Of a DNA stretch of 64,000 bases, positions 31,344-42,080 are shown piece by piece. Both the position numbers and the translations under genes were made by a program. The stretch spans positions 1,426,001 through 1,490,000 of the forward strand of contig OY723309.1 of assembly GCA_963210315.1 (NCBI GenBank). Reading direction: 5' to 3'. The DNA comes from Rhynchopus euleeides (taxonomy: Eukaryota > Euglenozoa > Diplonemea > Diplonemida > Diplonemidae). The notes beneath the pieces were generated by a model that was given only the letters and a program-made list of their open reading frames with translations, searched no databases and was not told the DNA's origin. Position 1 is the first letter of the stretch; every line of letters begins with the position of its first letter.

Positions 31344-31513
31344 GCATTATTTTCACAGCAGCGCCCTTCACATGGGGCCACATCAACATTGTGCGCACAA
31401 ACAAAACCCGGACTCTTTTGCACACGACACCCACACCCAACACCCACGCAGGATTTGTATTTCGGCAGCTGGGCACCCCCCTGCACCCCTCGCCACACTG
31501 CACGGAAGAACCA

Positions 31514-34435
31514 ATGGCCGCACCCACACCCACACCTAAGCCCAAACCCCCTGGGATGTTCGGGGCGCCCCCCCCTGTGACAGTCGAGCTGGAGATCCGC
31601 CGTAAGATGGAGTCCCAGCGCGTCGGCATGACCCTCAGCGAGCACGGCGTCGTGACCTCCGTCACCCCCGGCAGCCCCGCCTCCGCCGCAGGCGTGGTCC
31701 CCTCCATGCGCATCACCGCAGCCAACGGGAAGGCCGTGGGAAACCCGACGCAGATCAAAGCCGCATCCGCCTCGTCTCCCCTCCACATCTCCCTCACTGC
31801 GACGATGCACAGCGGGGGCCGCCTCCGAGGCACTGTGGCCAGCTGGTCCTCGGAGCGGGGCTTCGGCACAATCTGCCCCGACATCCCTCTATACGTTGCT
31901 CCTGGGGTGCTGGGGGAGGGCACACCCTCCGCTGTGTTCACAGGGGATATCTTCTGCCACTCCGCTGCAATCCTCAGGCGCCACCGCGCGGCATCGCTCG
32001 ATCCCGATGAGAGGCAGCCGGTTGAGTTTGAGGTGAGGTGCGTCGGGGGAAGGTTTAAGGCGCACGCAGTTGGCCCCATCCCAGGCAGGCGGCTCATCCC
32101 CTGCGAAGGGGCTGCCTCCGGCGCTCCGGGTGGGGCGCGGCTGGGCAGCGATCTGGCGAAGAGGTATGGCGGGAAGCAAATCTGCATGATGCACTTCGGC
32201 GGGAAGTGCAAGGCGAAGGGCTGCAAATCCCTCCACATCGCCAACCCCCACCTGGAGGAGCTGGAGGTGCGGAAGGGCGGGAAGGGGAAGGAGGCAGACA
32301 AGGGGCCCGCTCCCACCTCCGTCGAGTGGGTCAACACCAACAACCTCGGGGAGAAGCACACCGTGGTGTTCTCCAGGTCAGCCGGGGGGTGGATGCAGTA
32401 TACACGCGATGGGGTGTCACGCCCGCCTTTCCACTATATGACGTACTGCAACTGGTGTGGGGAGAACTCGCTCTACCTGAGCAACCAGAAGATTCTCCAC
32501 CCCCCGAGTGCCGCGGTGCTGGCCAAGCTGGCCCGGTTGGCTGACTCGTGCCCCAATGTGTACCACAACCTGATGGATCCCACGAAATTCCCGAAGGACA
32601 CGCTGGCGCGTGTGGGGCCTGCGAAGCTGCGCATCCTCGAGGAGCAGGTGTCTGCTGCGGCATCCAAGTCAGAGTGGGGGTTCTTCCACGGAGAGTTCCG
32701 CGTGCTGGAGGCATGGCAGCTGCGCAACGACGCCGTGGAGTTTCGCTTCAGGGCGACAGAGCACAACATGACGCTGGCGGATGGAAAGGCCCCTGAGATC
32801 ATCGACGGCTTCCACGGGACAAGTGAGTCGAACGTCCTCAGCATCGCTGCGACAGGCTTCGACCCCCTCCGCCGTGCCGGGCAGGTTTTTGGTGCCGGGG
32901 AGTACTTCGCGAGGAACCCCCATGTCTCTGTCGGCTATTGCGGCGGCGGCAGGTTCATGTTTGTCTGCAAGCTCATCCTGGGCAAGCCCAATGTGGACCA
33001 CACCTTTGTGCCCGACATGGGGTACTACATCATGAAGCAGCGCGACGGGAATGTGCAGTGCCTCCCGCAGTACCTCATCCGGTTTGAGGAGATCCCCAAG
33101 GCGCAGCACTGCCAGCTGTACAAAGCCCTGCAGGGGTTTGCCACCGACAGCAAGTCTGGTGCGGACAGCCTGCGCCGCCTGGGCGAGGCGCAGCGCGGCG
33201 GCGCGAAGCCCTGCAAGGGCCGGGTGGAGGGATGCATGATGTCCACCAAGACGTCGTGCCTCTGGGTGGGCTGGCTCGACCCCAACAGCGTTTCCAGCGA
33301 GGAGGACCTGCGGATTGACCTGGCTGTCTTTCTGCGGGGGCACCGCATCACGCAGATGCGGATCGACCGCAACGGGGCACGCTACGGGGCATTCGTGGAG
33401 CTGGCTTCCCCCATAAGCCAGACACAGCTTGCTGAGCTCAACACACGCCCCTACGGCGAGCGTGGCGCGCGCATCTCTGTTGACGACGCACAGCCCGACA
33501 ATGCCTACATGCGTCTGAAGCGCTGCCCCAAGCTGCACGGCCCTGGCAGGTTCTGCCGCGGGTGGAACCTCCGTGGGTACGGCAACTGGATGGATGCGTG
33601 TGCCTTCCAGCATGCAGAGGAGGCGTCCGCACTGGCAGGGTGTGGCGTGACCTATGAGAGGATGAGCCGCACTACCGCCAAGTACGCCAGCCTGAAGGCG
33701 GATATCCTGGGGATGCCGGCAGAGGAGGATTCCCAAGGCAGGGTGCGTGCGGCGTTCCGCATTGTCAACACTGCGCAGGAGAAGGCGTACGCCTCGCGCC
33801 GCGCATTCCTCGCCACGAAGCACGGCAATGTCGTGGAGAAGGAGCTGTGGTTCGGCACGTCGTGCGCAGGGCTGCAGAAGATGTTGGAGCGTGGCATCAC
33901 AGCTGCGGCAGACCGCAACGCGTCTGACACGTGCCCCGTGTCGGGGAGGAAGGGGCTCCAGACGACCCTCTGTGGCGCGGACTGCGACCACTGCACAGAC
34001 CCCCATGAGTGCACGGACTGCCATGTGTTTGGGAAGGGCATTTATCTCGCAGAGTCGCCCATGCGGGCGCACCGGGATGTGAAGCCGGTGCACGGCACGC
34101 ACTCCCTGGTGAAGTGCCGTGTCAACCTGGGGAACCCATACCTCATCGAGTCGAACCTGAAGGAGCGCGGGAGCATGCGGAATGTGGCGTGGTGTGAGGA
34201 CCCCACACCGCACCTGCAGGAGGCGCCGCATGCCTGGGATGCCAACTCGGGGCACGACTCGTACTACGTCAGGGGGCTGGGGGGTGCGGCGAAACTGGGG
34301 CTGGGCTGCCGCGACACCGAGTACGTCGTGTTCCACCCCTTCCAGGTGCTGCCGCTGTATGTGGTTGAGTACAGCGTCCCAGAGGGTGTGACGCCCGTTA
34401 CTTTCCAGCGCGTTGTGGCACCCCTTGCCCCGTGA
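31514..34435 (+). CDS. Multidomain PARP-type ADP-ribosyltransferase with two catalytic-fold domains
   Basis: 973 aa from ATG 31514 (the upstream open frame is repeat sequence). Domains in order: PDZ (~20-95, VGMTLSEHGVVTSVTPGSPA); cold-shock-like (~100-190, GTVASWSSERGFGTI..DIFCHSAAIL); CCCH zinc finger (~220-242); first ADP-ribosyltransferase domain (~400-520) with GFHGTSESN, GFDPLRRAGQVFGAGEYFAR and PQYLIRF, retaining the His and Tyr of the NAD site; an RRM-like fold (~575-650, CLWVGWLDPNS..YGAFVELAS); a second CCCH (~668-700); and a second ADP-ribosyltransferase-like domain (~745-970) with GKGIYLAE and EYVVFHPFQVLPLYVVEY. The second domain reads LWFGTS where PARPs have L-x-HGT, so its His is lost; it is probably a pseudo-enzyme or regulatory copy. 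Several RNA-binding modules suggest ADP-ribosylation linked to RNA, as in PARP12/13-like proteins. The order of domains is unusual to me. Confidence 0.85.
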   Translation: MAAPTPTPKPKPPGMFGAPPPVTVELEIRRKMESQRVGMTLSEHGVVTSVTPGSPASAAGVVPSMRITAANGKAVGNPTQIKAASASSPLHISLTATMHSGGRLRGTVASWSSERGFGTICPDIPLYVAPGVLGEGTPSAVFTGDIFCHSAAILRRHRAASLDPDERQPVEFEVRCVGGRFKAHAVGPIPGRRLIPCEGAASGAPGGARLGSDLAKRYGGKQICMMHFGGKCKAKGCKSLHIANPHLEELEVRKGGKGKEADKGPAPTSVEWVNTNNLGEKHTVVFSRSAGGWMQYTRDGVSRPPFHYMTYCNWCGENSLYLSNQKILHPPSAAVLAKLARLADSCPNVYHNLMDPTKFPKDTLARVGPAKLRILEEQVSAAASKSEWGFFHGEFRVLEAWQLRNDAVEFRFRATEHNMTLADGKAPEIIDGFHGTSESNVLSIAATGFDPLRRAGQVFGAGEYFARNPHVSVGYCGGGRFMFVCKLILGKPNVDHTFVPDMGYYIMKQRDGNVQCLPQYLIRFEEIPKAQHCQLYKALQGFATDSKSGADSLRRLGEAQRGGAKPCKGRVEGCMMSTKTSCLWVGWLDPNSVSSEEDLRIDLAVFLRGHRITQMRIDRNGARYGAFVELASPISQTQLAELNTRPYGERGARISVDDAQPDNAYMRLKRCPKLHGPGRFCRGWNLRGYGNWMDACAFQHAEEASALAGCGVTYERMSRTTAKYASLKADILGMPAEEDSQGRVRAAFRIVNTAQEKAYASRRAFLATKHGNVVEKELWFGTSCAGLQKMLERGITAAADRNASDTCPVSGRKGLQTTLCGADCDHCTDPHECTDCHVFGKGIYLAESPMRAHRDVKPVHGTHSLVKCRVNLGNPYLIESNLKERGSMRNVAWCEDPTPHLQEAPHAWDANSGHDSYYVRGLGGAAKLGLGCRDTEYVVFHPFQVLPLYVVEYSVPEGVTPVTFQRVVAPLAP

Positions 34436-36082
34436 GGGCGGGTGGGGGGTGAAGCGGCTCCCTGTGTTTCCTTCTGATGGGTGCAGCAGGGGGAGGCCAC
34501 GCTCCGGGCGGCAGGCGCGGGTGGCAGTTGAACCCGTTTCCCCTCTGCCGGGGGTGGGTGTTGTATTTCACAATCCTCCCCCTTTCCATCATCCCCCCTT
34601 TCGCGTTGTTTCTTTATTTGTTTTTGCTAGTTACGAGTGACGAAGCGTGGCGAGGTCGCGAGGTCACGAAGGAAATCGTACGACTGAAGCTTTAGGATTA
34701 ACACCTGTTATCTCCACAGTTGCTGGACAGGGTGTCGATATTAAAGCGGAAGGGGGTACGATATTTGTCAGTTTGGCGTAGCCCAACTCAGGAAACATTT
34801 CACCCGGTGCGTATCCTTTGCGAACACGCCCGGCAGGCTGTGGGGTGTCCAGCGTTCGAAGAACACCAACTGTCGTTGCTCCCCTTCTCCCTTCTCTTTG
34901 ATTCACCCGGTTGCATTCGCTTTTGCTTGCTCTGCAGTTGGGTTTGTACAGCCCCCGCTCTGCACCGAGCTATGCCAGGTGTGACGAGCCTTCCCTTGTG
35001 AGGGGGGGTATCACCTTTCTGCACCCTTCAGAGCGAAGGCCCCTATCTCCCATCTGCTGTTATTTGCTGTTATGTGTGCTGTTGTCACGGTGGAAAAAGG
35101 AAAAGGGTGGTTGGCAGCGCGTTGGGTGGCAACACACAAACAATATAAATTTGCCTTGTTGCTGTCACCTGCGCGCACAGACACACCACGCCTTCATCAG
35201 GGAGGATTTGTTGTTCATTGTTTTTTTGCCGCCTTCCCCGATTTGTTACGCACTCTGGTGCGGGCACTGCGTGCCACGCCTGCCCACGCATGCAGGCGAC
35301 ACAACATCCACACACCAACTCCCCAAATCAATCAGGCCAAAAACGCTCCGCCTAACCTACAGGCAGCATCGCGGGTGTACCCCTTGCCGGGGAACACTGC
35401 TGAAGCGCCTCTTTCCTGGAGCCGTTTTGCCCTGATTTTCAGCGCAAAAATCCGATATTTGTTGGTTTTCCCCCCTCCCCTACCCCCCCCCTGACAATCC
35501 TCCGCATTTCGTAACTTCTTCGTAAATCAAACCCGCCGGCACACCTCTCTCTTCGGCGTTTGTACTGGGGATGCCTTTCCGGGAGGGCGGATATGACAGG
35601 CTGTTTTGTTTGTCGCCAATCAGGGCGCTGTGGCGGCTGCCACGGACCTCCCCTGGTTGATGACTCTCTCTCTCTCTCTGGCACCATGCCGAGCCCCTCC
35701 TACTCTACAGCGCTGCTGTCTCAGAGGCTCTCGGCATTGCCAAGTTGGGAGGGTGGGTTCAGAAATGATTCTGACGACAAATCATGAAATGCATACACTA
35801 CCCACTACCCCCCCGACCCCCCAGCTCCGGGCTTTTGAGCTGTGGCCCGCACATTACTCCAACAAAAAGAATCCATGATCTAAACGACTCGGATCCCCCT
35901 AGTGGCTTGCACTTTAGGTGGGGAGGGGCATCTCCCCTCCCACCCCCATCCCCCCCTCGGTATTCGGGGCATGGTTGACTTGGCGAGGGAGAGGGGGTGG
36001 CGGTGCGGTGGAGGGGAGGGGAGGGATCTGCGTTGCACGCAGCCCCTCCTCTTCCTCCTGCTCCCGCCCCAAGGATGGCACC
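34436..36082. other. Gene-poor spacer
   Basis: No supportable gene. ORFs such as 34911-35435 have random composition and no domain. It includes C-rich tracts near 35469-35490 and 35808-35820 and a short CT-repeat at 35666-35681. Confidence 0.5.
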
Positions 36083-36656
36083 CCTGGATTATATTCATGG
36101 ATTAAACTCGTGGATTAAATGGATTTTATTCGCCTGGATTTTACTATTTAATCCACGCCTTTGGGGGTTTGTGCTGCGGGGTGCCAGCGAGGGCATTTTG
36201 GGTGCATTTCCAGCTAGGCTCGCCGACTAATGACGAAGGTTGCCGTAATACCGAAGCGCAAATGCCCCTTGACGTGCTTCGATTGACGTGTTGACATTGC
36301 ATGTGTTCAACATCTTCATCCCCGGCACAGTCAGGTCCGACCACGACGAGTGGAGGAACTGTGGTCCCGTGTGTGGATCCGCCTAAGCAGTGGTGGCTGA
36401 CATTCAGTCGCCTTGTGCCGGAGTCCACCCTCGCAGGGGTGGGGTGCAGCCCGGGCCGCTGTCCAGCAAGAACAGCCGCACAGGAGCGTATCTTCAGCTG
36501 TGCGGGCTGGCAGTCTGAGAAGAGGCGCAACAGGCTCCAGCCAGAGAAGGTCCATAAGTTGACCACGATCCACCGGCACCGACCTGGTGGTAGGGCCTGG
36601 AAGCACCTGCAGTGGGATTAAATGCTGGATTAAATCCTGGATTAAATGGACTAAAT
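36083..36656 (+). mobile_element. hAT-type transposon fragment with TGGATTAAA subterminal repeats
   Basis: Left side (36083-36160) and right side (36614-36656) carry clusters of TGGATTAAA/TGGATTATATTC; between them lies a hAT transposase C-terminus. A further TGGATTATATTC cluster occurs at 39884-39910, on the far side of the 36657-39881 insertion, so the original element may have been split. No 8-bp target duplication could be identified. Confidence 0.55.
36301..36621 (+). pseudogene. hAT transposase, C-terminal dimerisation domain remnant
   Basis: 106 codons from ATG 36301. Residues DPPKQWWLTFSRLVPESTLAG then CPARTAAQERIFSCAG then KRRNRLQPEKVHKL match the conserved hAT tail (D-P-x-x-WW ... 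PA-T-A-x-ERIFS-x-AG ... KR-x-RL-x-P-x-x-V). The rest of a hAT transposase (normally 500-700 aa, with the BED finger and RNase-H core) is missing, so this copy cannot move itself. Confidence 0.8.
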
Positions 36657-38297
36657 GGGGGTCTTCGCTCCATCCGCCAAAAAAAACCAAAAAAAACCGG
36701 AAAAAACCCGTGAAAAAGTCGGAAAAAAAGAGTGTGGGGAGTTGGGTCCAGTTTAGCAAAGTGAGCTTATTTTTCGAAAATTGAAAAATTGGGGACACCA
36801 AAAGTCCCCAGAAAAATCTTCGACTTGGCCCGCAGAGTGATTTTTTTGGTGAAAAACGATTTCAACAGTTGTCCAACAGTTGCTGTACAAGACGGCACAC
36901 CGTTCTCTGCGCATGGGCTGCTGCACGTGAATCATTTGGATGTCCGAGGGGCTATCCGGAACGAGGAGGGCCACGAGCCTGAACTACCCGCCAGCAGCGA
37001 TCCCGTGCCAGGGCTGGCAGGGGGCCGCGGCCCCACCTCCCTTTTTCTGTAATTGTTTGGGAGGGTGGGCCGCCAGGGGTGGCATGGCCCTACCCTCGGC
37101 CCTACCTCCCGGGTCAGATTTTGGGGCTTTTGGGTTCGGCCTTGTGGCCGAGTTTTCATGCGCCGCAGCGTATGAAAACCCAACGGCATGCTGGGGGCTT
37201 GATGGTGTTCATCGAAGCGCACCTCATCATGCCCCAAGCGAAGGACCATCCCCGCCTGGAATGTGCAACAGCACCAACCGGTGTGGGGACTAGCCTTCGA
37301 AGACTTTCAGGATGTTCACTACCGTGGCCTCCGGCGGCTGGGGGGCTGGATTCCTGATTTTTGATCCAGCAGGACGACCAAAGGCAGCAACATCCGGTGC
37401 TTCTCGAATTGGGTGAAAATGTTCTGTGGCCGTGCATTCGATCCTGTTTGCATCATACCACGGGAAGTCGGGGCGGGGTTGGGCTGCACTTTTTTTCTCG
37501 CGAGCTCGGCCACCCTGTGCCCGACCTCTTTTTTGGTTTGCCCGACCCCCAGCGAGATCACTGGCAGCCAGACCTTGTTCAACATAAACAGCAGACAAGA
37601 GAGCAGAATGGAGTGTGGGGCAGCTGCCGTGCTCCCACACATAAACAGCGCACCTCTCGCGCTGCCTGCACGAAAGGGACGGGTAACCTGCAGGTCACCC
37701 ACAGCAGCCTACTGCCTACGTTCTATACAAGATCAGCGCCGACCACACGAAAGGCTGTTCGACCTGCGGCGCAACAAGAAGCTCCGGTGGGAACAGAACT
37801 GAGCGGCAACAGGATGCAATGCAGGCCCACATCCGATGCCCTGCGGCAAGAGCAGTCACATCGATATCTTTGACAGGGCCTGCCCACTGGTGTGTGACGG
37901 GGTGACCTGCAGATGGTGACCTGGCCCACGGCAGAACACCTGGGTCGGGGGATGGCTGCGACTGGGCATTACCTAACTCTTCATGATGCAGGACTGCGGA
38001 CAATTGGTCCAAAAGAGCAAGTATGGCTCCCGCTCAGCTCTCACTGAAGCTGAACCAGATGCAAGTGGCGGGAGGAGGAGGGTGTCCCGGGGGAGGACAC
38101 ACCGGCCGGCAACCCACGAGGACTGGCCCGTCCCAGTCGACAGAAGAACAAAGCAGGAACACGGACTCACCTGAAACGACATACTGAAGTGAGGGAGGAG
38201 GAGGCGAGCACAAAAGGGCGTCGGCTACCGCACGCCCTTTGGGCGCAGCCGACGACGACCGAACCGGCCACCGGCCGGGAGGTGCGTGTGGCGTGGG

Positions 38298-38345
38298 GGG
38301 CGAAGCCCCCCACGCAAGGGGGGTCCGGGGGGCGAAGCCCCCCGG
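38298..38345. repeat. Two GGGGGGCGAAGCCCCCC palindromes
   Basis: GGGGGGCGAAGCCCCCC occurs twice within 50 bp, each a perfect hairpin made of an end motif and its complement back to back. They border the start of the tandem array. Confidence 0.85.
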
Positions 38346-39881
38346 AAAAAAATTTGGGGTTTTTTGGCCTATTTTTGGCCATTTTCCGCTGCATTTGTTT
38401 GATTTTGGGTCGGGAAAGGTATGGCCAGGAAGTGGGAAAAATTGAGGAAAAAGTCGGAAATTTTCAGGTTTGCCCATATAAACCATGGGTCACAGATTCC
38501 GATTTTTGGGTCAGACTCCAAGTTTGACACAAGGGAAAGTAGGCAAAAATTTTCACCTATTTTTGGTCACCTAAGGGGGGGCTTCGCTCCGGGTCACTGA
38601 CCCAAGCTGACCCAGATTGACCCGGAGCGAAGCCCCCCATTTTCCTAAGGTGAAAAGCCCCAGGGTGACCCAAATTGACCCAAGTTGACCCAAATTGACC
38701 CGGAGCGAAGACCCCCATGTTCGTTCCCATAGGAAAAAATTTGGGGTTTTTTGGCCTATTTTTGGCCATTTTCCGCTGCATTTGTTTGATTTTGGGTCGG
38801 GAAAGGTATGGCCAGGAAGTGGGAAAAATTGAGGAAAAAGTCGGAAATTTTCAGGTTTGCCCATATAAACCATGGGTCACAGATTCCGATTTTTGGGTCA
38901 GACTCCAAGTTTGACACAAGGGAAAGTAGGCAAAAATTTTCACCTATTTTTGGTCACCTAAGGGGGGGCTTCGCTCCGGGTCACTGACCCAAGCTGACCC
39001 AGATTGACCCGGAGCGAAGCCCCCCATTTTCCTAAGGTGAAAAGCCCCAGGGTGACCCAAATTGACCCAAGTTGACCCAAATTGACCCGGAGCGAAGACC
39101 CCCATGTTCGTTCCCATAGGAAAAAATTTGGGGTTTTTTGGCCTATTTTTGGCCATTTTCCGCTGCATTTGTTTGATTTTGGGTCGGGAAAGGTATGGCC
39201 AGGAAGTGGGAAAAATTGAGGAAAAAGTCGGAAATTTTCAGGTTTGCCCATATAAACCATGGGTCACAGATTCCGATTTTTGGGTCAGACTCCAAGTTTG
39301 ACACAAGGGAACATAGGCAAAAATTTTCACCTATTTTTGGTCACCTAAGGGGGGGGGCTTCGCTCCGGGTCACTGACCCAAGCTGACCCAGATTGACCCG
39401 GAGCGAAGCCCCCCATTTTCCTAAGGTGAAAAACCCCAGGGTGACCCAAATTGACCCAAGTTGACCCAAATTGACCCGGAGCGAAGACCCCCATGTTCGT
39501 TCCCATAGGAAAAAAATTGGGGTTTTTTGGCCTATTTTTGGCCATTTTCCGCTGCATTTGTTTGATTTTGGGTCGGGAAAGGTATGGCCAGGAAGTGGGA
39601 AAAATTGAGGAAAAAGTCGGAAATTTTCAGGTTTGCCCATATAAACCATGGGTCACAGATTCCGATTTTTGGGTCAGACTCCAAGTTTGACACAAGGGAA
39701 CATAGGCAAAAATTTTCACCTATTTTTGGTCACCTAAGGGGGGGGGCTTCGCTCCGGGTCACTGACCCAAGCTGACCCAGATTGACCCGGAGCGAAGCCC
39801 CCCATTTTCCTAAGGTGAAAAACCCCAGGGTGACCCAAATTGACCCAAGTTGACCCAAATTGACCCGGAGCGAAGACCCCC
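38345..39881 (+). repeat. Four tandem ~387-bp repeats
   Basis: Period 387-391 bp; units start near 38345, 38734, 39120 and 39510. Each holds TTTTTGGCCTATTTTTGGCC, TTGATTTTGGGTCGGG, CATATAAACCATGGGTCACA and TTTTCACCTATTTTTGGTCA, then a GC-rich block with CTTCGCTCCGGGTCA facing TGACCCGGAGCGAAG and strings of TGACCCAA. The copies differ by single bases and G-tract lengths, so amplification is recent. ORFs of 65-102 aa recur in each unit only because the DNA repeats. Confidence 0.95.
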
Positions 39882-40291
39882 AATGGATTATATTCCAGGG
39901 TTGTTGGATTATTCCCATCCTTGTCCCGCCCCCCCGACCCCCCACTCACCGCCTTGGCGCTGTGGCTTATCCCCCGGACCGTCTTCTCACCCAAAAATGC
40001 GTCTCTTCCCCTTCCCACTTTGGGCCTGCGCGCCGGACCACACACCTGTGGTGCCGCCTGGCCCGCCCCCCCCCCCCCCCCCCGCCGCGATGGCACACCG
40101 AGTTCACAGACACACGCATGCCACCCCACCCCTCCCCCTGCCTCCCCCCCTGCCTTTTTTGAACAAAAATTGCAAAAACACCACACCCTGCCCCTCAACA
40201 CGCACCCACACACAGGGCACGTGGTGGCGACCCCCCCCCCTATCACACCCTCCCCACCGCCACCGCCACCGCCACACACACACTACACACT
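39882..40291. other. Leader region of the AAA ATPase gene
   Basis: Begins with TGGATTATATTC sequence, then C-rich DNA with a 16-18-bp poly-C at about 40066-40083 and CCACCGCCACCGCC repeats just before ATG 40292. No separate gene. Confidence 0.5.
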
Positions 40292-41725
40292 ATGTCCTAC
40301 GCGACGCTGGATGATCTCAGCGGCATCAGCTTGCCTGATGGCGGGTCTGTTTTGGTCGTCGGGCCAGCCATGAGTGGGAAAACCCTCGCTGTGATGGAAT
40401 ACGCGGAGCGCGAGTCGCTCCGCGTGGTGGAGCTGGAGCCGCTGGACATCTTCAACGTGAAGTTCGAAAGCGGGGACCGGGCTGTCGGGATACACGCCTC
40501 TGGCCTCTGCACCGACAGCCCCGGCGTCGCCCTCCTCAAGCACATCGACTGCATCCTCCAAGACACCGAGATGCACCTCACCCTCCACGAATTCCTCACA
40601 ACGGGAATCCCCCCCGGATGGATCCTGATGGCCACCGCACGGTCCCTCCAGGACATCCCCGACTTCATCCTCTCCAGGTTCACATACGCTGTCGAGCAGG
40701 GCCTCCCAAGCTATTCCCTACGCCACGCCATACTCACTGAAGCCTTTGCCAGCACCGGGATCGCCTGCGATGCAGACCAGGTGAGCGAGGTGGTGGGGTG
40801 GCTCTCTGGAAGGCTCGGTGGCATAGGTCGGGAAGACCTGCGGCGTGTGATACCCAGGTTTGTCAGGCGGCTGCAGTCCGGGTCGGGGTTTGAAGGCGTC
40901 CGCGAGGAGTATGCCAGGATCAACGACACATCCATTGCATTCAGGCTCCGCACAGCCGACGTCTCCATACCCTCTGTCCGGTGGTCGGACATCCTGGGGC
41001 ACGGCGATACCATCGCGAGGCTCAGAACCGCGCTGTCGCTCTACAGGCTGGAGGCGGGGCAGCGCGATGCGCTGGCCCTCACGCCTTGCAGAGGCGTCCT
41101 CCTCTACGGCCTCCCAGGCAACGGCAAGACCCTGCTGGCAAAGGCGGTTGCGACGGAGCTGGGTGCGACGTTCCTTCTTGGGAGCATCCCGTCCCTTCTG
41201 AAGGGGTACGTCGGGGAGAGCGAGAGGATGGTGCGGGAGCTGTTCGCAAAGGCCAGGCAGAACACGCCGTGCTGTGTGTTTCTCGATGAGATCCAGGCGG
41301 TGTTTGGGGATCGCGAGGAGGAGGGCGGCTCGGCGGGGGGGCACGACAGCCGGATTGTGTCGCAGCTGCTCTCCGAGCTGGATCATGTGCCCGAGGGGGT
41401 ATTCGTGCTGGCGGCGACAAACACCCCGGCTGTGTTGGACAGTGCACTGCTGTCTCCTGGGAGGCTGGATCTGCACATCCACGTGCCGCCTCCCACAGCA
41501 CAGGAGAGGCTGATGTATCTCCAGGCGCACTGCTCAGAGGGTGTGGCGTCTGCAGAGGAGATGTCGCGGGTTGCGGTGTCGCTGCAGTGCTTCACGTATA
41601 GCGACCTGGCCAGCTTGGTGAATGTTGCTGCCCTGAAAGGTTCGCTGCGGTACGCAGTGGGGGCTTGCCAGGCGTCCTTCACGCCCGACATGCTGCAGAG
41701 CCTTGTGGCCTGGCGGCAGGGCTGA
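40292..41725 (+). CDS. Two-domain AAA+ ATPase, CDC48/AFG2-like
   Basis: 477 aa from ATG 40292. The N-terminal half is a degenerate AAA module: a P-loop GPAMSGKT at 24-31 and CDCILQ-type strand sequence, but no clear Walker B. The second half is a canonical AAA domain: RGVLLYGLPGNGKTLLAKAV (P-loop ~273-280), a pore loop around LLKGYVGESERMVRELF, Walker B CCVFLDEI (~326), sensor AATN (~375) and SPGRLD (~389), then a small C-terminal lid. The closest look is to CDC48/p97, AFG2/SPATA5 and PEX1/6. The short N-terminus and decayed first domain make it more like SPATA5L1- or PEX1-type divergent members. It probably unfolds or remodels a protein substrate; which one is not evident. Confidence 0.85.
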   Translation: MSYATLDDLSGISLPDGGSVLVVGPAMSGKTLAVMEYAERESLRVVELEPLDIFNVKFESGDRAVGIHASGLCTDSPGVALLKHIDCILQDTEMHLTLHEFLTTGIPPGWILMATARSLQDIPDFILSRFTYAVEQGLPSYSLRHAILTEAFASTGIACDADQVSEVVGWLSGRLGGIGREDLRRVIPRFVRRLQSGSGFEGVREEYARINDTSIAFRLRTADVSIPSVRWSDILGHGDTIARLRTALSLYRLEAGQRDALALTPCRGVLLYGLPGNGKTLLAKAVATELGATFLLGSIPSLLKGYVGESERMVRELFAKARQNTPCCVFLDEIQAVFGDREEEGGSAGGHDSRIVSQLLSELDHVPEGVFVLAATNTPAVLDSALLSPGRLDLHIHVPPPTAQERLMYLQAHCSEGVASAEEMSRVAVSLQCFTYSDLASLVNVAALKGSLRYAVGACQASFTPDMLQSLVAWRQG

Positions 41726-42080
41726 GGGGAAGGACGTGTGTTTGATGGAGGGGGTGTCTTGTGTGTGTGTGGGATACACAGGATCTGTGTCAGGTCTGCA
41801 ATGCGTGTGGGGTGTGTGTTGAACTTGAAGGAGCGCCCTTGGGTTGCAGAGAACGCAGGTTCGGGTTTCGCATCCCCCCCCCCCCCCCATCCCCCAGACT
41901 GGCATGTTGGTTTTCTGTTTGTCTGCGCGCACTTGCTGTGTGTGGTGTTTTTCTTCTATTGTCGCTTGACTGCAAGTCGGGGCTTTGGGCACATAAGAAG
42001 GCAGAATGCATTACCACCTCACCACACCACAGGACTATAGACCCATTCTTCTGCCCCAGCCACACACACGTTCAGGCAGT
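41726..42080. other. Spacer with poly-C run
   Basis: TG-rich sequence, a C run at 41874-41888, and CGTTCAGGCAGT immediately before ATG 42081. No gene. Confidence 0.5.

Larger units (their letters stand above)
29707..31513. other. AT-richer island before the ADP-ribosyltransferase gene
   Basis: Base composition drops to TTTTGG/CCAAAA-rich sequence unlike the flanking genes. No gene is supported. It contains a ~405-bp imperfect tandem repeat (30355-31135), then a poly-C run (31325-31343) and a stretch ending TTTCGGCAG at about 31469, a possible acceptor before ATG 31514. Confidence 0.5.
36657..39881. mobile_element. 3.2-kb insertion with GGGGGTCTTCGCTCC inverted ends
   Basis: Left end GGGGGTCTTCGCTCC (36657) is exactly complementary to right end GGAGCGAAGACCCCC (ending 39881). 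The flanking AAT on each side (TAAAT before, AATGG after) could be a 3-bp target duplication. The interior from 36.9 to 38.2 kb has open frames on both strands (for example 37361-37873 plus and 37290-37640 minus), but none with a recognisable domain, so I call no gene there. The right half consists of the 387-bp tandem repeats. It lies inside or beside the hAT-type remnant. Confidence 0.5.
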
